From NCBI GenBank assembly GCA_024500155.1, contig CM044857.1, positions 42,302,001-42,366,000 on the forward strand: 64,000 bases of DNA, written 5' to 3'. Below are positions 47,531-61,500 of the stretch, one piece after another. The position numbers and the translations under genes are program-made. Within the stretch, counting starts at the first letter, position 1, and each line of letters starts with the position of its first letter. The notes under the pieces were generated by a model. The model saw only the letters and a list, made by a program, of their open reading frames with translations, ran no database searches and was not told the DNA's origin. Source of the stretch: Chenopodium formosanum (taxonomy: Eukaryota > Streptophyta > Magnoliopsida > Caryophyllales > Amaranthaceae).

Positions 47531-50500
47531 CTATACAATGCCAGCCATTCTGAGAATGTCATAAGATATGACATTTTTGACCTGACCAGAATGTTGCTGA
47601 TCATAATGTGGTTCAATGACTACACTAACATTAGCTGCCCGTTGAGCCCGCGAAAGTGCAACATACAGTTGTCCATGTGAAAAGCATGATCGGGGGAGAT
47701 AAATTGCAACCTTACTAAGTGTTTGTCCTTGTGCTTTGTTAATTGTCATTGCAAAACTAAGTTTCAAGGGAAACTGTTTTCGCTGAAATTGAAAAGGATA
47801 TTATGAAGATGCAGAAGGTCTTAAGTTTATTCTCGGTATTAACACATGCTCTCCTTTGTTATGCCCAACATCAATCACACACTCAATGAGATTAGGAAAG
47901 AAGCGCTTGCATAATAATCGTGTTCCATTGCACAGGCCTGATGATGGCAAAATGTTTCGCAGCAAAATCACTGGACTATTTATCTTTAGCACAAGTTCGT
48001 GGGGACTCATACCTCCAGGACAAAGCTTATTTATAAATTCAACAGGATAGATAGAACAATTGTCATCAATCACTGAATCATAGCTTCTATATGTGACTGC
48101 TTCACCTGGAAATTTATCAATCAACACTGCATTTATAGCATCTGAAGCTCTTGTCGTAAAAATATCTTCATTGAATGGAGGCATATCCATTTCTGGAAAA
48201 GCAGCTGAAGTCGGTTGCACATTCTGTGGTACAGCAGCATCACAAGGCTGGATAATTTTTTATGGCAACTCAACAAATTCATTTTCACTTTCTTGCAGCT
48301 GACCATTTCCAAGAGCCAATAAAAAAGAAGCATATGTTGGATCATGCCTAGCTCGGATATTTTCTGTTAGCTTGAATTTCATTAGCTTTGGCCACAAATT
48401 AGAACAAACTAAGCTGGCTGCAACTGCTTCCCGTTGGGTTTTTTGTGGCACAACAGGTAAAACCTGCCTGAAATCTCCCCCAAATACAACAATTTTGCCA
48501 CCAAACAGCAATTCTGGGTTGCATATATCCCTTAGCAACACATCAAGAGACTCAACATTCTCTTTTTTTTGCCATCGAGGCTTCATCCCAAATGATAAGC
48601 GTTGTTTCTCTGAGTAATGCAGCAAGGCTTCCCTGCTTAGGCACATTGCATGCAAGAGATTCATTGGTATCCAGGGGGATTTTAAAGCGCGAATGTGCAG
48701 TCCTTCCTGAAGGAATGTTGGCTGCAGCTATACCCGAGGTTGCTGTTGGTAGGACAATCTTATTCATGAGTCTTATTTCTGCATACAGAACATTATATAA
48801 AAAGGTTTTTCCAGTTCCACCAGGTCCATCAATAAAGAATGCTCCAGGCTTTTGTTTTATAACATAATCCATGATGACATCAAATGCTTCTAATTGAGCC
48901 TGGTTCAATTTATCTTTACATTCTAAACACTGCTGCGGTATTGGAGCATTTAGTGCATCCTCAATATCTTTTGTCCTGCGTATCTCATCATCATCTGGTT
49001 CTAGTAACTGGTCTAATCCAAATACAGCAAGAGAACTACCCATTGACTCTATAAACCATTCAAGCGATTTTACAGTAAGATGTTTTACTTTAGCTGGATT
49101 AGAGGCATGCTTGTGTCTAAAATCTTCAGACAAGAAACTATAGTATTTCATCCATAAAGAAAGAGGGTCGCTAGGCTGACAAAAGATGAGTATAGTAGCA
49201 AAAAGCTTGCGAATTGCATGAGGCATCTGAATGGCACAACCTTCCTGTAAACATCGATCAACTGAATCATCTTCCTCCAACAGTCCTAGTTTCAATGCAG
49301 CTTGTTGAAATGTGCTACATAAATGGCCATTTACTGTTCGCAGTGCTTCAAATGATGTAAGACCCTTAACATTGTGCAGCAACAACCTCAAAAAATATCT
49401 CTCACCTTCAGATGGCCCAACAAATGCCAATCTTCCAACGCAAATCTTTTTGTTCTGTCTTTTCTTCCAGCGCTTAGCTGATGCATCCCATACATAATGT
49501 TCACAGAACTCATTATACAACCAAGTTGCTCCAGAACCTAGCTTAATATTCATCTGGAAAAATTCTGTTAGGCAAGTTCTTGAACGCCTATCATCTGACA
49601 CCACTGATGTTAACCGCTCATGAGCCCTGACACTGACAGTCTGTGAGTTAGGTAGATGTATAGGAAGAGGCAAAACCGGAGGATGCATCTCATACAGATC
49701 AAAACCAAATAACCGCCAAGCAGCTTCACAAGGAGAAACCCATCTACCAGACTGATACTGCTGTATTTCATCATGAAGAGGTATGTCATCTCCGGACTGC
49801 ACAACATTAAAGGATATCTTATCATGCCCCTTATAAACATACTTATATAGGTACTTAACTGCTGATATTGTAGAGCAGACCTCAACATTTAAATGGCAAT
49901 CAAAGTAGGATAATAAATAGGGATTATATGGAATCACCCATCTATCATCCATAGGAGTTTTTCTAACAGTGACAATCTGTCCTGAATTCTGTCTTCAATA
50001 CATTGGAAACCCATCTGAGTTATTTCTCGTTTCATCAGAGAATTTCTTAGGATAACCATACTTGCAATGACCCGGGCTCTCTTTGTGTTTCATACAAGGA
50101 CACTCTGGATTGAGGTGACCACAAGGACCGTGCATCATATGCTTGAGCACAGTTTTCCTAAGATAACTATTGCTAACAGGAGGTATCTCAGCACACACAA
50201 ACTTGTAAAAGTCAGCAGGGCATTTGATCTTATAGTCTGACTTTAAAATAATGAGAAAATGGGCATGAGGTAAGCCCCTTTTTTAAAACTCAATAACATG
50301 GATCAGTGCAACTACTTCTCCAAACACCATTTTTTTCTTAATCAAGTGTTTCAAAGCAAGCACTTTTGCTCTAAAGACTCTTGCAACAATATCCGGTCTA
50401 TCTTGTGCATCTTCTCCTACAGCAAGCTGTTGCCTAATCTCATACCAATTAGCATTACATGTCATTGTCACAAATAAATCTGGCTTCCCAAATCTCTGAA

Positions 50501-52470
50501 CTAATGACATAGCGTTTAGATATCTCTTTTTTAGATCCCGAGGACCACCAATAAATGTTAGAGGTAATATCACTCTACGACCAACATTTGCTGCACAATT
50601 TTCCCCAGATTTAATAGTATCAAGTATTCCTTGATAAAGATCAGCTCTTATGGTTTGCTGATTTTTACGAAAAAAAATCCAAACGTGTATTTTCTACCTT
50701 AACATACATATCGACAATATACTGTTGGAAGCACCTCCCTGCTCTAAGTAGCATATTATTGGGACGACACTAAAGCTTGTACGCATAATATTCCCTAGCT
50801 GAAATCTGCCTATCAGATTTTGATGAGCCTCCATTGGCACCTATACACAAAATAGCAATAAACAAGACAAGGAATATATAATCTCAGTATATACCTTCCA
50901 TTGTTGCATTTCATGTAACGACCTTTCATTGACTTAAGGTGATTCATCTCTTACCTAACATATAGTATTCCTATAAAAGGCAAACATCTAGCATTCTTAT
51001 AAAAGGCATCAGTTGTAGAAGGCACTTACGTCTAGCCTCCTCTTCCAACAAATCCTCAGTGGAATGCACAATGCATGAAGAGACATGATCTGGCTGAGTT
51101 TGCAGCTGTTGTGCTCCACCCTTAGACATTTTTTTAAGACCCTGAGTCCAACCACAGTCACCATACGGAAAAAGCAGTGGATATTGCAATGGATCGTAGC
51201 ATCCATAATAATGCATAATCCTATGTGATGAATTTTTTTCCCCTGTAACCAGAATGTGAAGACTTTCTGACTCACTCGAAGAAGTGTTCTCTGGCCAGAT
51301 GACAGCAACTTCATCAGTGGAAGAAGCATTGTAGACGCGCTAATCTGGTACTGTTGTCTTATTCAGCATAATCTCTGTAGATTCAGTAATTGAAATGTCT
51401 TTTAATGATCAAAAAAATCTAGCATAGGGATTTAACTCGGTGACTTTCATAAGAACAGTCAAGACATCTTCCCTTAGTTCTGGAAAACAACGCAGACATT
51501 TTTCAGCTTCCACCTGACCATCATAGAAATAAAGCTGCATATATTTTGGCCCTTCATCCCCAGAAATTAAACCTGAAAGGTTATGATAAATTTGGCCATG
51601 CAACTTAAACACATAGATTCCCTTTTTTTTCCTGGCATCCGTTTTTCCACCCAATGATATGAAAGCAAACGTGTTGTTATACAACCATATATATCTTCTG
51701 AAATGCTTTGCATCTTCATCCATAGAGGTGAAAAGCCTCACCAACTCAGGAGGGTACTCATTTGTTGCAATCTTAACCTCACCATCACAGCAGCAGAAAT
51801 GTAGTGTCTCAAAGGCAAACTTAAGTGCCCCACACTTGCAACACTGAGTAGGTTGGGGAAGCTGGTAGGCCTCTACAGGAAGTTTCTGGCCAATCACAGC
51901 ATCAGGGACCTCTGTTTACCATACCATATTTAGAAATAATCATATATGTACTCATGAATTTGAAAGGCAAATATTTAGGCAAGACTGTAAAACTGATATT
52001 AACTGCAATTACTTGTGATAGGATGCCTGGTATGCGGTATCTTTGCACGCTTAGAAGCAGGTTGTGTGTGAATCCTAGAAAAAGTAATTCATATGATTAG
52101 AATCATTTCTTTACTTGTGAATAACGTACATCACTCACTTTACACAACTCATAATTCAGATGAAGCTATCTATGATACTGCATACCTTGTTTACATAGTC
52201 CTAAATAAATATAGAACCTATAGAGAGTTATTCAATTTCAAGACTAAAGGATATGGACCAGTTAATGATGATAACAAAACGTAGTGATTCCCATTGCTAC
52301 CTAAACAGCCGCAAACATTTAAATGCAGGACCAAAAAACTGCTCATCTTAATTCCATATCCATGATATACCTTTCTATTTCACTCTGAGTTTCGGTCTGT
52401 AAATTCCTTAGACGTTTAGTGTTGTACCCACCCAAAGATGATGGTTCTCGTAAAAATCGATCAACAATAC
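47531..52470 (-). pseudogene. Helitron Rep/PIF1-like helicase gene
   Basis: Exons (minus): about 52470-52371, 52074-52013, 51911-51030 and 50840-47531, with matching GT-AG phases. The N-terminal part has the Helitron zinc-like region (CCKCGALKFAFE...CCCDG) and YGCYDPLQYPLLFPYGD. The HUH nickase core shows GLPHAHF (about 50260-50268) and the KYLYKYVYKG tyrosine region. The C-terminal PIF1/RecD helicase has Walker A GPGGTGKT (about 48800-48830), IIWDEAS, FGGDFRQVLPV and FAMTINKAQGQTL. RepHel nicks and unwinds DNA for rolling-circle transposition. Inactivated by stops at 51411-51409, 51342-51340, 50772-50770, 50285-50283, 49997-49995, one before KIIQPC (about 48260) and 47803-47801, and by frameshifts at 8-nt runs 50670-50677 and 48563-48570. 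Confidence 0.9.
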
Positions 52471-53035
52471 CATTTTTTCAAACAGAGGTTATAAAGCACA
52501 TTACAATATCATTGCAGTAAATTAAAGACATATTACAGCACTTACTCATATCTGACTTAATATGCTGGTTTCATCTACTCAAAACCATAATTGTTTAGTG
52601 CAACTACTTTTAAGAAATCCCATGAAATAAATGACTGCAACAAAACAACCTCTTTACTTACTAAACAAATCAATAATAAAGCAATCAACACTAACTTAAG
52701 AAATCTTGTAAATACATTGTAAAATAACATGACATATATTTTATAAAGGCAAATCGATTACCGAATCCATACGAAGATAGAACTAACTATATTATATAAT
52801 TCAATATATAGTTAAACTTAGATGCATAATCCATACAAGCGAGGCAATTATCAAAGTCATTACATTACATAACTGACTATATACGTAAACCTAAATTGAT
52901 AGTTGTTACTCCCAACAAAGAGTGAGTCATATCAAATACCATAGTCTACTAAAGTAATATAACCTAATAACCAAGGAAAATAAGCCAAACAACACACATG
53001 CACCACCATTATTTCCAGCCCTACACTCAAACCAT
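52471..53035. other. Spacer upstream of Rep/helicase
   Basis: AT-rich, no gene seen. A further short N-terminal exon of the Rep gene may hide here, since the first exon I can support has no obvious ATG in frame. Confidence 0.45.
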
Positions 53036-54035
53036 CTAATCCTTAACAAACTTTACACGCTTGAAACAACCATCAAAATCCTCTGGCACTGGAAACACTG
53101 AGCGCATCTCACAATCAGCACCAGCAACAGGAGATGTCTCTACATAAATGTGGCGCAGAAGACGCTTCTTAGGAGGCAGAACTGGTGGAATAGATACAGG
53201 CACCTGAAACTCTTGTCTAAGAGGAGTAAGATAATCTTGCTCGACAAGGACTGTAGAGGGTTCAAGCTGTTCTTTAATTCCAAGCACACGCTCCTTCACA
53301 CTTATATAGCCCTCCCTTTCCAAGGTACACAAGACAGCATCAAACCTAGTCGTTGTTACCTTATAATTAGCATCAACTATGACAAGATTAAAGACATTAG
53401 TGAGGTAGTCAACAACCTTTCTAGCAAGGCTCTGCTTAGCTTCAGCCACTGTTGAGCCATGATCACTAAACAAGCATCGAAATCCTATGCCATCTCGATG
53501 AGGCATAATAGTGAACCATGAAGTGTACTGCTTGGAAGAATGCTCAATAGTCTCAATCGGAGTACACCTTATATCAACAGCTCTAAAGATAGCTCTTAGA
53601 ATAACAACAAAGTCAACAACTATCTTCTTATGTTTGCTTCCAAGATCAATAGGAACATCTTCATACATATTGATTTTGGGCTCTTCCCTCTCAAATACGC
53701 TCAAGCTCCTCTTTCTTAAACCAAAACAACTGACCACAACGCTCATACATTTGCTTCCTTAAATAAGTCACATCCTCAACAACTATGTCATATTTCTTCA
53801 TAAGATCATAGACAACCTTTCTAGCAGCCACCTCATAAGACTCTTCTATACTATTAGTATACCCACCAATATAAACAGAAGCGATGGGACCACGGTCTGT
53901 CTTAATAACCACACAAGCAATGCTTCCAGGTTCATCAACAAATTGGTAATCTGGATCAGGGAAGCTCAAATAACTGGTAATCTGCTTCAGGAGAGGACAG
54001 AAAGGCATCACTACTTGTGTGGGTGGTAAATCCAT
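53036..54035 (-). pseudogene. Unrecognised protein with two similar alpha/beta domains
   Basis: Start at the ATG at 54035 (MDLPPTQVVMPF), just after an acceptor-like 'tatttacag', so an untranslated 5' exon is likely. The first frame runs to 53691 and the rest is in another frame to the stop at 53036; a one-base indel near 53700-53745 joins them (FKKEELERI, then EREEPKINMYED). Total about 330 residues. Two segments look alike: GPIASVYIGG...AARKVVYDLMKKYDIVVED and IGFRCLFSDHG...LARKVVDYLTNVFNLVIVDA. The pattern of a beta-hairpin followed by an AAxKVVxxL helix is reminiscent of double-stranded RNA-binding domains, but the basic helix-start residues are not obvious. Same strand as and upstream of Rep/helicase, so it may be Helitron cargo. 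Confidence 0.5.
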
Positions 54036-57000
54036 CACCTGTAAATAGGGGGGAATTCTTAATTTAATTTCATAACAGTAACCATTACAATATAGCCCAC
54101 ACATGCAAATCAAAGAACCATTTTCCTAGTAGCATCAATTAGCTTCTAGACTACACATTACAAATAACTTATTTTTGTACAGAAAGAGCAATAATTCTTC
54201 TGATCATCTTAAAAATTAGTATAGTGTTGATGAGTAGCTCTCTCATTAGGTCTATCATCCAATTAATCATCTATCATAGCTATAACTATATATCCTATTG
54301 TTAGAAGGATTTACATAACCATACAGCAGCATACAAATACCTACAATTGTAAACTATAACTTAGGCAACGTATCTATCACTCTATATCATAAGTCCTAAA
54401 CTCTAAACCCAGCTTCCTATTCCTCTACTTTCTCATCCCTCCTCCAAGCCCTCCCCTACAACACACCAAACACACCCTCTTTACAACATGAATCACCCAA
54501 CATGATTTAGATCAAGCTATGTGCAACTACTATGATATAAGCACCATAGACAAATAGAAAAAGCACAAGCAAAACATATACCACCAATAGGACCTTCTCT
54601 TAAATAAACATAACATAAACAAAGCACATGTCAATACAAGCTAAACACCATCAATCACAATCAAACAACAAAAGCAAACGCAAAATATCCATAACCACAG
54701 AAGAGCAGTGTATTATGCTAAGTCCTTGTCATACTCCTGTAATGCATAGGAATATTCGATGTCATGGATAATCAGATTTCTATAGCAAATACTTGGCAGC
54801 TCTTGTATGACAGAGTCCATATGATGATTGTTGATTAAGCAAAGACTACATCAAGAAGAATATAGCTTCCAAGTAATTCGCAATAGCTAAGTTACCTGAT
54901 TAATTCTTAGCTAGAACTAAGGATTTGTTGTATATCTTTTCTATCAAGTTTGAGTGAGAGCAAATTACAGAACATTAAATTCGAAAACGCAAAGAACAAC
55001 TTTTTTCTAAAAACAAGGCTGCCCTATAAATATGCAAGCACCCACAAACTTGACTCCCAAAAAAAAAAAAAAAAGGGAAAAAGAGCTAGCTAAACTCCTA
55101 TATACTAAAGTAAATTAATAAGTAATACTCATAATAACAATAACACAAAAGACCATAGTACATATTCAAAGCCATGCTTGGATGGTCAAATGACCAAAAT
55201 AGTAACACATAACTTGACCCCCTAAAACAAGGAGGACCATATCACCATAAGCAAGCAACTTCACTGACTTCCCCCACTACCTTCCATTTCCTCCCTCTCC
55301 CCTTTTTTTTTTGGATTAATAATAATCAATTTAATAAAAAGGTATCCTGGTCTTAAAAAATAACAGATTTAAAAAATATAATCCACCTAATTTCCTCCCT
55401 TTTTTTTCTCAATAATATATATATATATACAAAATCCCTTAAAAAAATTACTACCCACCATTTCTCTGTGAAAAAATCAAGCTAGACAAATATAAATCTA
55501 AACAAAAGGATATCCCACACATCTAACTAATCCAATTTCCCTAATAGACACTAAAAAATGGCCAGCCTAAAATAAAAATCTCAAACACCCTAAAATTTGA
55601 CTATGAATTCGATAAATAACAGTTCTTTATGACTTTTACACAGATATAAATCAATAGAAACTAAATTGCCAAAATCTGATTGTTAAAATTGCCAGATTAA
55701 ATTGCCATGGTGGTAACTACTCCTTAATAGACCCCCGTAATCAACACGCTGTATAATGCCAACGATATTAGCATTATGGTGCTAATTAACAGAACATGAA
55801 CATGCATCTATCATCAACGTTAATTAATCACTATGCTTCATTAATAAAACCAGAACATCTATAACTAACTATCCCTACCATAACAAACACAACAATTTGA
55901 TTAATCTATACCCCACACAATACAACGGAATTAGATAGCGACTAATCTAGAAAAGCTTTCAATCAACCAACATCTCTAATTTTTTTTACATAATCGAATC
56001 CAACCTATAGAGCATAACTAACATACATCCTAGCTCTTCTAAGCTTTCCAACTGAGCACATAAAAGAACCACACGATCTCCGTAGATGACATCATCCACA
56101 CACAAATCAGAAGAGCTATTGAACCTGCAAAATACACCCATAACACAAAGTCAAATACAACAACAACAAAGAAGATAGTATTTAAAAGAACATAAAAGTC
56201 AACAAGAAAAGGAACAGAAAGAGGTTGATATTCCCCTCTTTTTTTTTTTTTTTTTTTTAAAGGAAGGACATTAAAGCAATTAAATAATAAAGAACGAAGG
56301 GTAAAAGCGTCATTACACTATTAATTTGGAATAGTAACACTTGTTGTGGCTTTTGAAAGGGTTATAGATATAGTTTAAAAATTTTAGACCCCCATTTTCA
56401 AATTTCTGGATCCGCCACTGCTTGGTACAAAGTATTAGAAATCAAGTTTTAATTCCATATCTCTCGAAGTGGCATTTTAAAATCCAAATCCATAGCACTA
56501 TATGAACAAAATGGGTCTTTAACTTAAGGGGTAAATCATTTCTCTTCTTGATAAACATGGAAATGATGGAATAAATGTATCTCATGGAAATTCTCATTAT
56601 AATAACACCCCCTTCAAGTTGGCTAATTTGCTTTCAGAAAAAAGAAAAAAAAAAAAAAAAGTTGGCTAATATTTTTTCAAAATTACTGTAGAGTATATCA
56701 TTTCTCAATCTACTTGTATACCACTCGTAGGTTGTAGGCCTCGTAGCTACAAGTCTAAAATTACTTGTTAAAAATAACTTAATTTCTTAATCTTTTTTCA
56801 TTTGATTGTGTTCATCAACTACTTTGCCAAGCAAATTAGCCAAAATAAGCTAATTTATTATAGAAATTTCCTTATCTCTATGCTCTTAAAAAGTTAACTA
56901 CTCATATTATACTTCATGTATATCTAAAATTCGTTATTTAAACGGTTATTATCTATCAAAAGTTCAAAACAATGCAGAAAAAACTTTTAAAGGCGGTAGG

Positions 57001-58595
57001 TGTAATAAGTGTATATCTCAAAGAAATCATTGTTAATAATTCATTACAATTAAAAGATTAGAATTTAAAATAAAAATGTTACTCTGTACGTTCTTTGACC
57101 AACAAATAAAAGTTTGCTAACTGTGATTAACAGAATTTAAATATTGATAATGACATTTGTAGAAATGTCCTATGTGAGTTACGTCTATTCAGTCTATATG
57201 GTTTACGTTACACAAATTTTTTTATATCGATTACAATCCAGGTATTAAGATATATCCATTAACAACCATTATTAAACTCTAAGTCATTTTCATGCATCAC
57301 TTTATATTAATATTCCTTTTACCAGGACCTTAAATTTGGAATAATTTGTTATCTAGCAGCATTGCAATTCAATCACGTTACCATTGTAAGCCATTAGCAA
57401 CTGCACACCTAGCCAGATTGTATGTACAGAATACAGATTAGATATATAGTACTAATGTCAATTAAATAATGATTAGTTATGATTAACTGACCATTATTAT
57501 TTCATGAACGACTTTCCCTTGTTTTTTTTCTTCTTTCACTCATAGGATATACTAAGTACAAAGTTTTAAACAAATTATATACTAAATATATAGTATTTTT
57601 TTTTTCCTTTAAAAGTTAATCCTGATATCCTATAGTAATGGCATGTAATTTGATTTCACACTCCCTCTCTGAAATTGTCTTAATTTGTGTACAAATAGCT
57701 ATTGTTGTTTTTTTCCACCATAAATTGCTTAGGGTTTGATATCACAATTTCGGTGTTGAAATATTAAATACGAGTACTTTTTTTTAAAGGAGTTTACTTG
57801 AGCCACTTGGAATAGTACAAGTGTATAATTAATACTCTTAAAAAATACACAGAAGTGACAGAACTGTGTTTCTAAATACATGTAAATATCATTATGTGTT
57901 TTTCCATATCTATATGCACTCCAATTCTTCGTTCCAAATTAGTTGATATATTTTGACTTTTAACATTATTTACAAACTTTACTTTGACTCTTTTATGTAA
58001 TTAATAAATAATACTCATAAAAACCGAGTCACTTATTGTAGATGTTGTTTGATTCCTCTCAATTTGTGTTTGTAAAATACCAATTTTTTCTAATTTTTAC
58101 TTCATACTTCTCGTTAATTTGGGATATTAAACTTTGGAAAACATAATAGAGATGTGTAATAATTTAGAGGGGTTGTTTGGTTAACATAGGAAGTGCAAAT
58201 TTCCATGAACTTCTATTATATGGGAATTAAATTTCTCAACCAAATTCGTGAGAATTTCTAAAAGTTGTTTGATTAGTAATGAGGGAAGTAAACTCCTATA
58301 AGAATTTCAACTTACCCAAAGGGATGAGATAAGTAAATTCCCATTTTTTTTTTATGTAAACCAAACAAAACACACAACAGTGGCGGTGACATAGCTAGAG
58401 AAAACATACTATATCAGTAATATCACCCCCTTTTATAAAATTGATCTACTACTCCAACATTCCAACTCAGTAGGTAATAAGCCAATTAGCCAAACTAAGT
58501 ACTCCGTAATTTACTAATTTCATCTCTTCTTACGCCGTGTTGTTCATCACTGCACATTCACCTTAGAAATCAAACTCAAGAATAGGAAAGAGAAA
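54036..58595. other. Gene-poor region with transposon remnants
   Basis: No coding gene supported. An acceptor-like site on the minus strand near 56126 (gtgtattttgcag) may mark a 5' exon of the minus-strand gene ending at 53036. Poly-T/A tracts occur at about 55057-55075 and 56241-56260. A possible transposon terminus (ggatccgccactg, 56409-56421, complement cagtggcggatcc) and a MITE at 58168-58378 are present. The 5' end of the Helitron, if it is here, was not found. Confidence 0.5.
58168..58378. mobile_element. Fold-back MITE (ggttgtttggtt type)
   Basis: Left end ggggttgtttggttaaca and right end tgtaaaccaaacaa are imperfect inverted repeats around an AT-rich core. This terminus is common in plant MITEs. 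Target duplication not resolved. Confidence 0.6.
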
Positions 58596-61500
58596 ATGGC
58601 CGATGTCACAGAAACTCCAGAATTACCAACACGCAACCCAGCACACAAGATCGTCGCCGTCGCCGCCGGCGAAGCTCATACTCTCGCACTTTCCGGTAAC
58701 CCAGTTGCCATATGCTTTTCAATACAATTTTACTTTATAATATGATTGAAACTAATGTGTATAATATATGCTATGAAAATGGTGACCCAAATGAATTGGG
58801 GCAGGAGATGGGAAGGTATATTCATGGGGAAGAGGCACATTTGGGCGACTTGGGAATGGTTCTCAATCGGATGAGAATTTTCCTGTGCCAATTAAATGGG
58901 GTAATGATGCTGATTTGCAAGATGAGAAGTGTCCCAAATTTGTTGGGGTTGCTGCTGGTGCTTATCATAGTCTTGCTCTTGCTGGTAATACTACTATGAA
59001 ACACCCCTTTTTAAGTGCTTTAATTTGTTGCTTACTCAAGAAGTGAAATTCTTCGTTCAGAACTTTTCTATGTGTTGAGTGTATTGGTTGATTGTGAACT
59101 CGAGTTCGGCTAGCTTAATTGGTAAAGTCTTTGATTGCAGGTTTATGGTTTTGGTTCGAAATTCGGTTGTAGTGCCCTTAGTGGGTTTATATACACCCCA
59201 CTATGTACCCTACCCTAGAAAAGAAATGAAAAGAATATTTGTTAATTTGGGTTTTGAACTCTGAAGTTGGTATATGATTGGTAAATTTATTTTATTGTAC
59301 TATATTGGTTTGTGTAGGAATTTCTGTCATTAAGAGAATATTGTAAAGTATTTCCAACACCTATATTGATAACTGTAGTCTTTCAGTCCTAAATTTAGTA
59401 ATATTGAAGAGTTTCTTGTTGTTTCTTGTGTTAGGAGAGGGAGTTTAAGTTGTTTCATGGTTGTGGAACCTAGAAGAGGCAAAGAAATTGACTTGTAAGA
59501 CTAGACTATGAAAAAGGACCAACAAGACTAAAAAGGTATATAATAAGAAAAACACCTACAAGATTATGGCAATACTATGGGATCTAATTCTATGGTCAAG
59601 CCGGTTTGCTCTCTTGATAGTTGCTTGCTTTAAAGAATGGAAGCATTGTCGCTAAATTGCTAATATTGTAGAAGAGGGATCAGTTTTTGCTTTGAATATT
59701 TTAAATGTAAGGATCTGGGTGTCCTGCAGGTCTGCCCATATCTTTCCTTCTTGTCATTTTCTAAATTGATTATTAGCAGGAAGTAAAGTAAACCTTATGT
59801 GATCTAGTTAGTTGGAACCTATCATGCTAGACACCGCTGCTCTTTTGTTGGTTGTATTTTTTCTCTGGATTATATGATTTTTTCATAGTTGATTGAATTT
59901 AACCTGTCTGGATTTTAAATCCAAAGTTACACTTTGGTTTTGAATGTCAATTTATGATGCTGTTTTGGGTTGCCTATCAAGAAGATACTCTATTTTTAAT
60001 CCTCACTCTTTATTGATTGCAGATGATGGATCAGTTTGGTGCTGGGGCTACAATACCTGTATATTTCTCACCTCAGTCACTCATTTTAAAAGCTCTTTCT
60101 ATAAGCTGCTATTTAACTGAAATTCCTTTTTTGGGGGGTTTCAAATTTTTTACATTTGCTAGATAGCCAACTTGGATTTGAAGGAGAAAATGTGTCAGTT
60201 CCCCATCAATTAGGTACGTTAGTTCAGTTGAATTCTCCCCGATCTCTTGGTGATGACTCAGAAGGAAAGAGTAAAAATCCACTGAAGGTAAGACTGTAAG
60301 AGTGAAACTCTAATTCATTTTTGACAAGGTGATGAACAATGGAGTTATGATATACACTTTTCCCTTGTTTATGATTACAGGTTTGTGCAATCAAAGCAGG
60401 TGGAATGATGTCATTTGCAATTGATAACCTTGGGGCACTCTGGATGTGGGGCAACATCCCACAGCAAAGCAGTCCTGATGATGATACATTCACACTTATT
60501 AGTGTTCCAAACCCAATTCCAATGTTCGATTTTTACGGTCACACAGTTGTTAAGGTGGCATGTGGAAATGAGCATGTTGTTGCACTAGTCAGTGCTGGTG
60601 AAAAACATGTTGGTGATGATCTTGTGTGTTACACTTGGGGTAACAATAATCATGGTCAACTAGGTTTGGGAGATACAGAGAGCAGATCACATCCCCAGGC
60701 TGTTGCACAGTTCAGCGAGGGATCTGCTTGGAGGGCTTATGATGTGGCTTGTGGATCTTTTCACACTGTTGTACTTACTTTCAAGAAGCAACCGAGTGAT
60801 ACATTAGCTAGTGTCTGTTGGACATTTGGCCTTGGAGAAAACGGTCAGCTCGGACATGGTATTGTTGATTACTTGATTTGTAGGGATTATTAATCTTAAA
60901 ATCATTTTTAGTTTTGTGTCTTATTATTGCTCTTATGCTTGTTAAAATAATGAAAATCTGTTCTGTATTTGTTTATTTGTAATAGGTACAACCCAGAGTA
61001 CCTCACTCCCTGAACCTGCTAGAGAATTGCCAGAAAATGCTTATTTTGTTTCCGTAGACTGTGGATTGCTTCATACAAGTGTAGTTTCATCTGCTGGGGA
61101 AGTGTGGTCATGGGGGATGGAAAAGGGTCTAGGGCTTTGCCCTGATGTGAGTTTTTCGGGTGTAGATCATGGAGATGCAATCTTGCCGCTGCAATTCTCA
61201 TGCAATGGGAGCAATTTTCCTGATCCTGTAGAAGTTGCATGTGGGGCAGCTCACACTGTCCTAGTTGCAGATGATGGTTACAAGCTCTGGTCCTGGGGAC
61301 GAGGAAGGAGTGGAGTTCTCGGTGATGGTAAGGTTAGTGATTCTTACTCTCCGACAATGGTTTTGTGGCCCCCGCTATCAGAAGATTTCAGCGATGGTTT
61401 GAACATAGAGTCAAAGAAGCCTAAAGAAGGAGGTGAAAAGACAAAAGTTGATGAAAAGTTGTCTTCAGCAATGGAAGAGATGAAACTCTTGCAATCAAAA

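Noticed and set aside
48563..48570. Programmed ribosomal frameshift in helicase
   Set aside because: No heptameric slip site or pseudoknot is evident, and the same gene has many stops, so mutation or sequence error is simpler.
58712..58999. Single-frame ORF over RCC1 exon 2
   Set aside because: Reads the wrong frame through intron 1; the spliced model gives RCC1 repeats.
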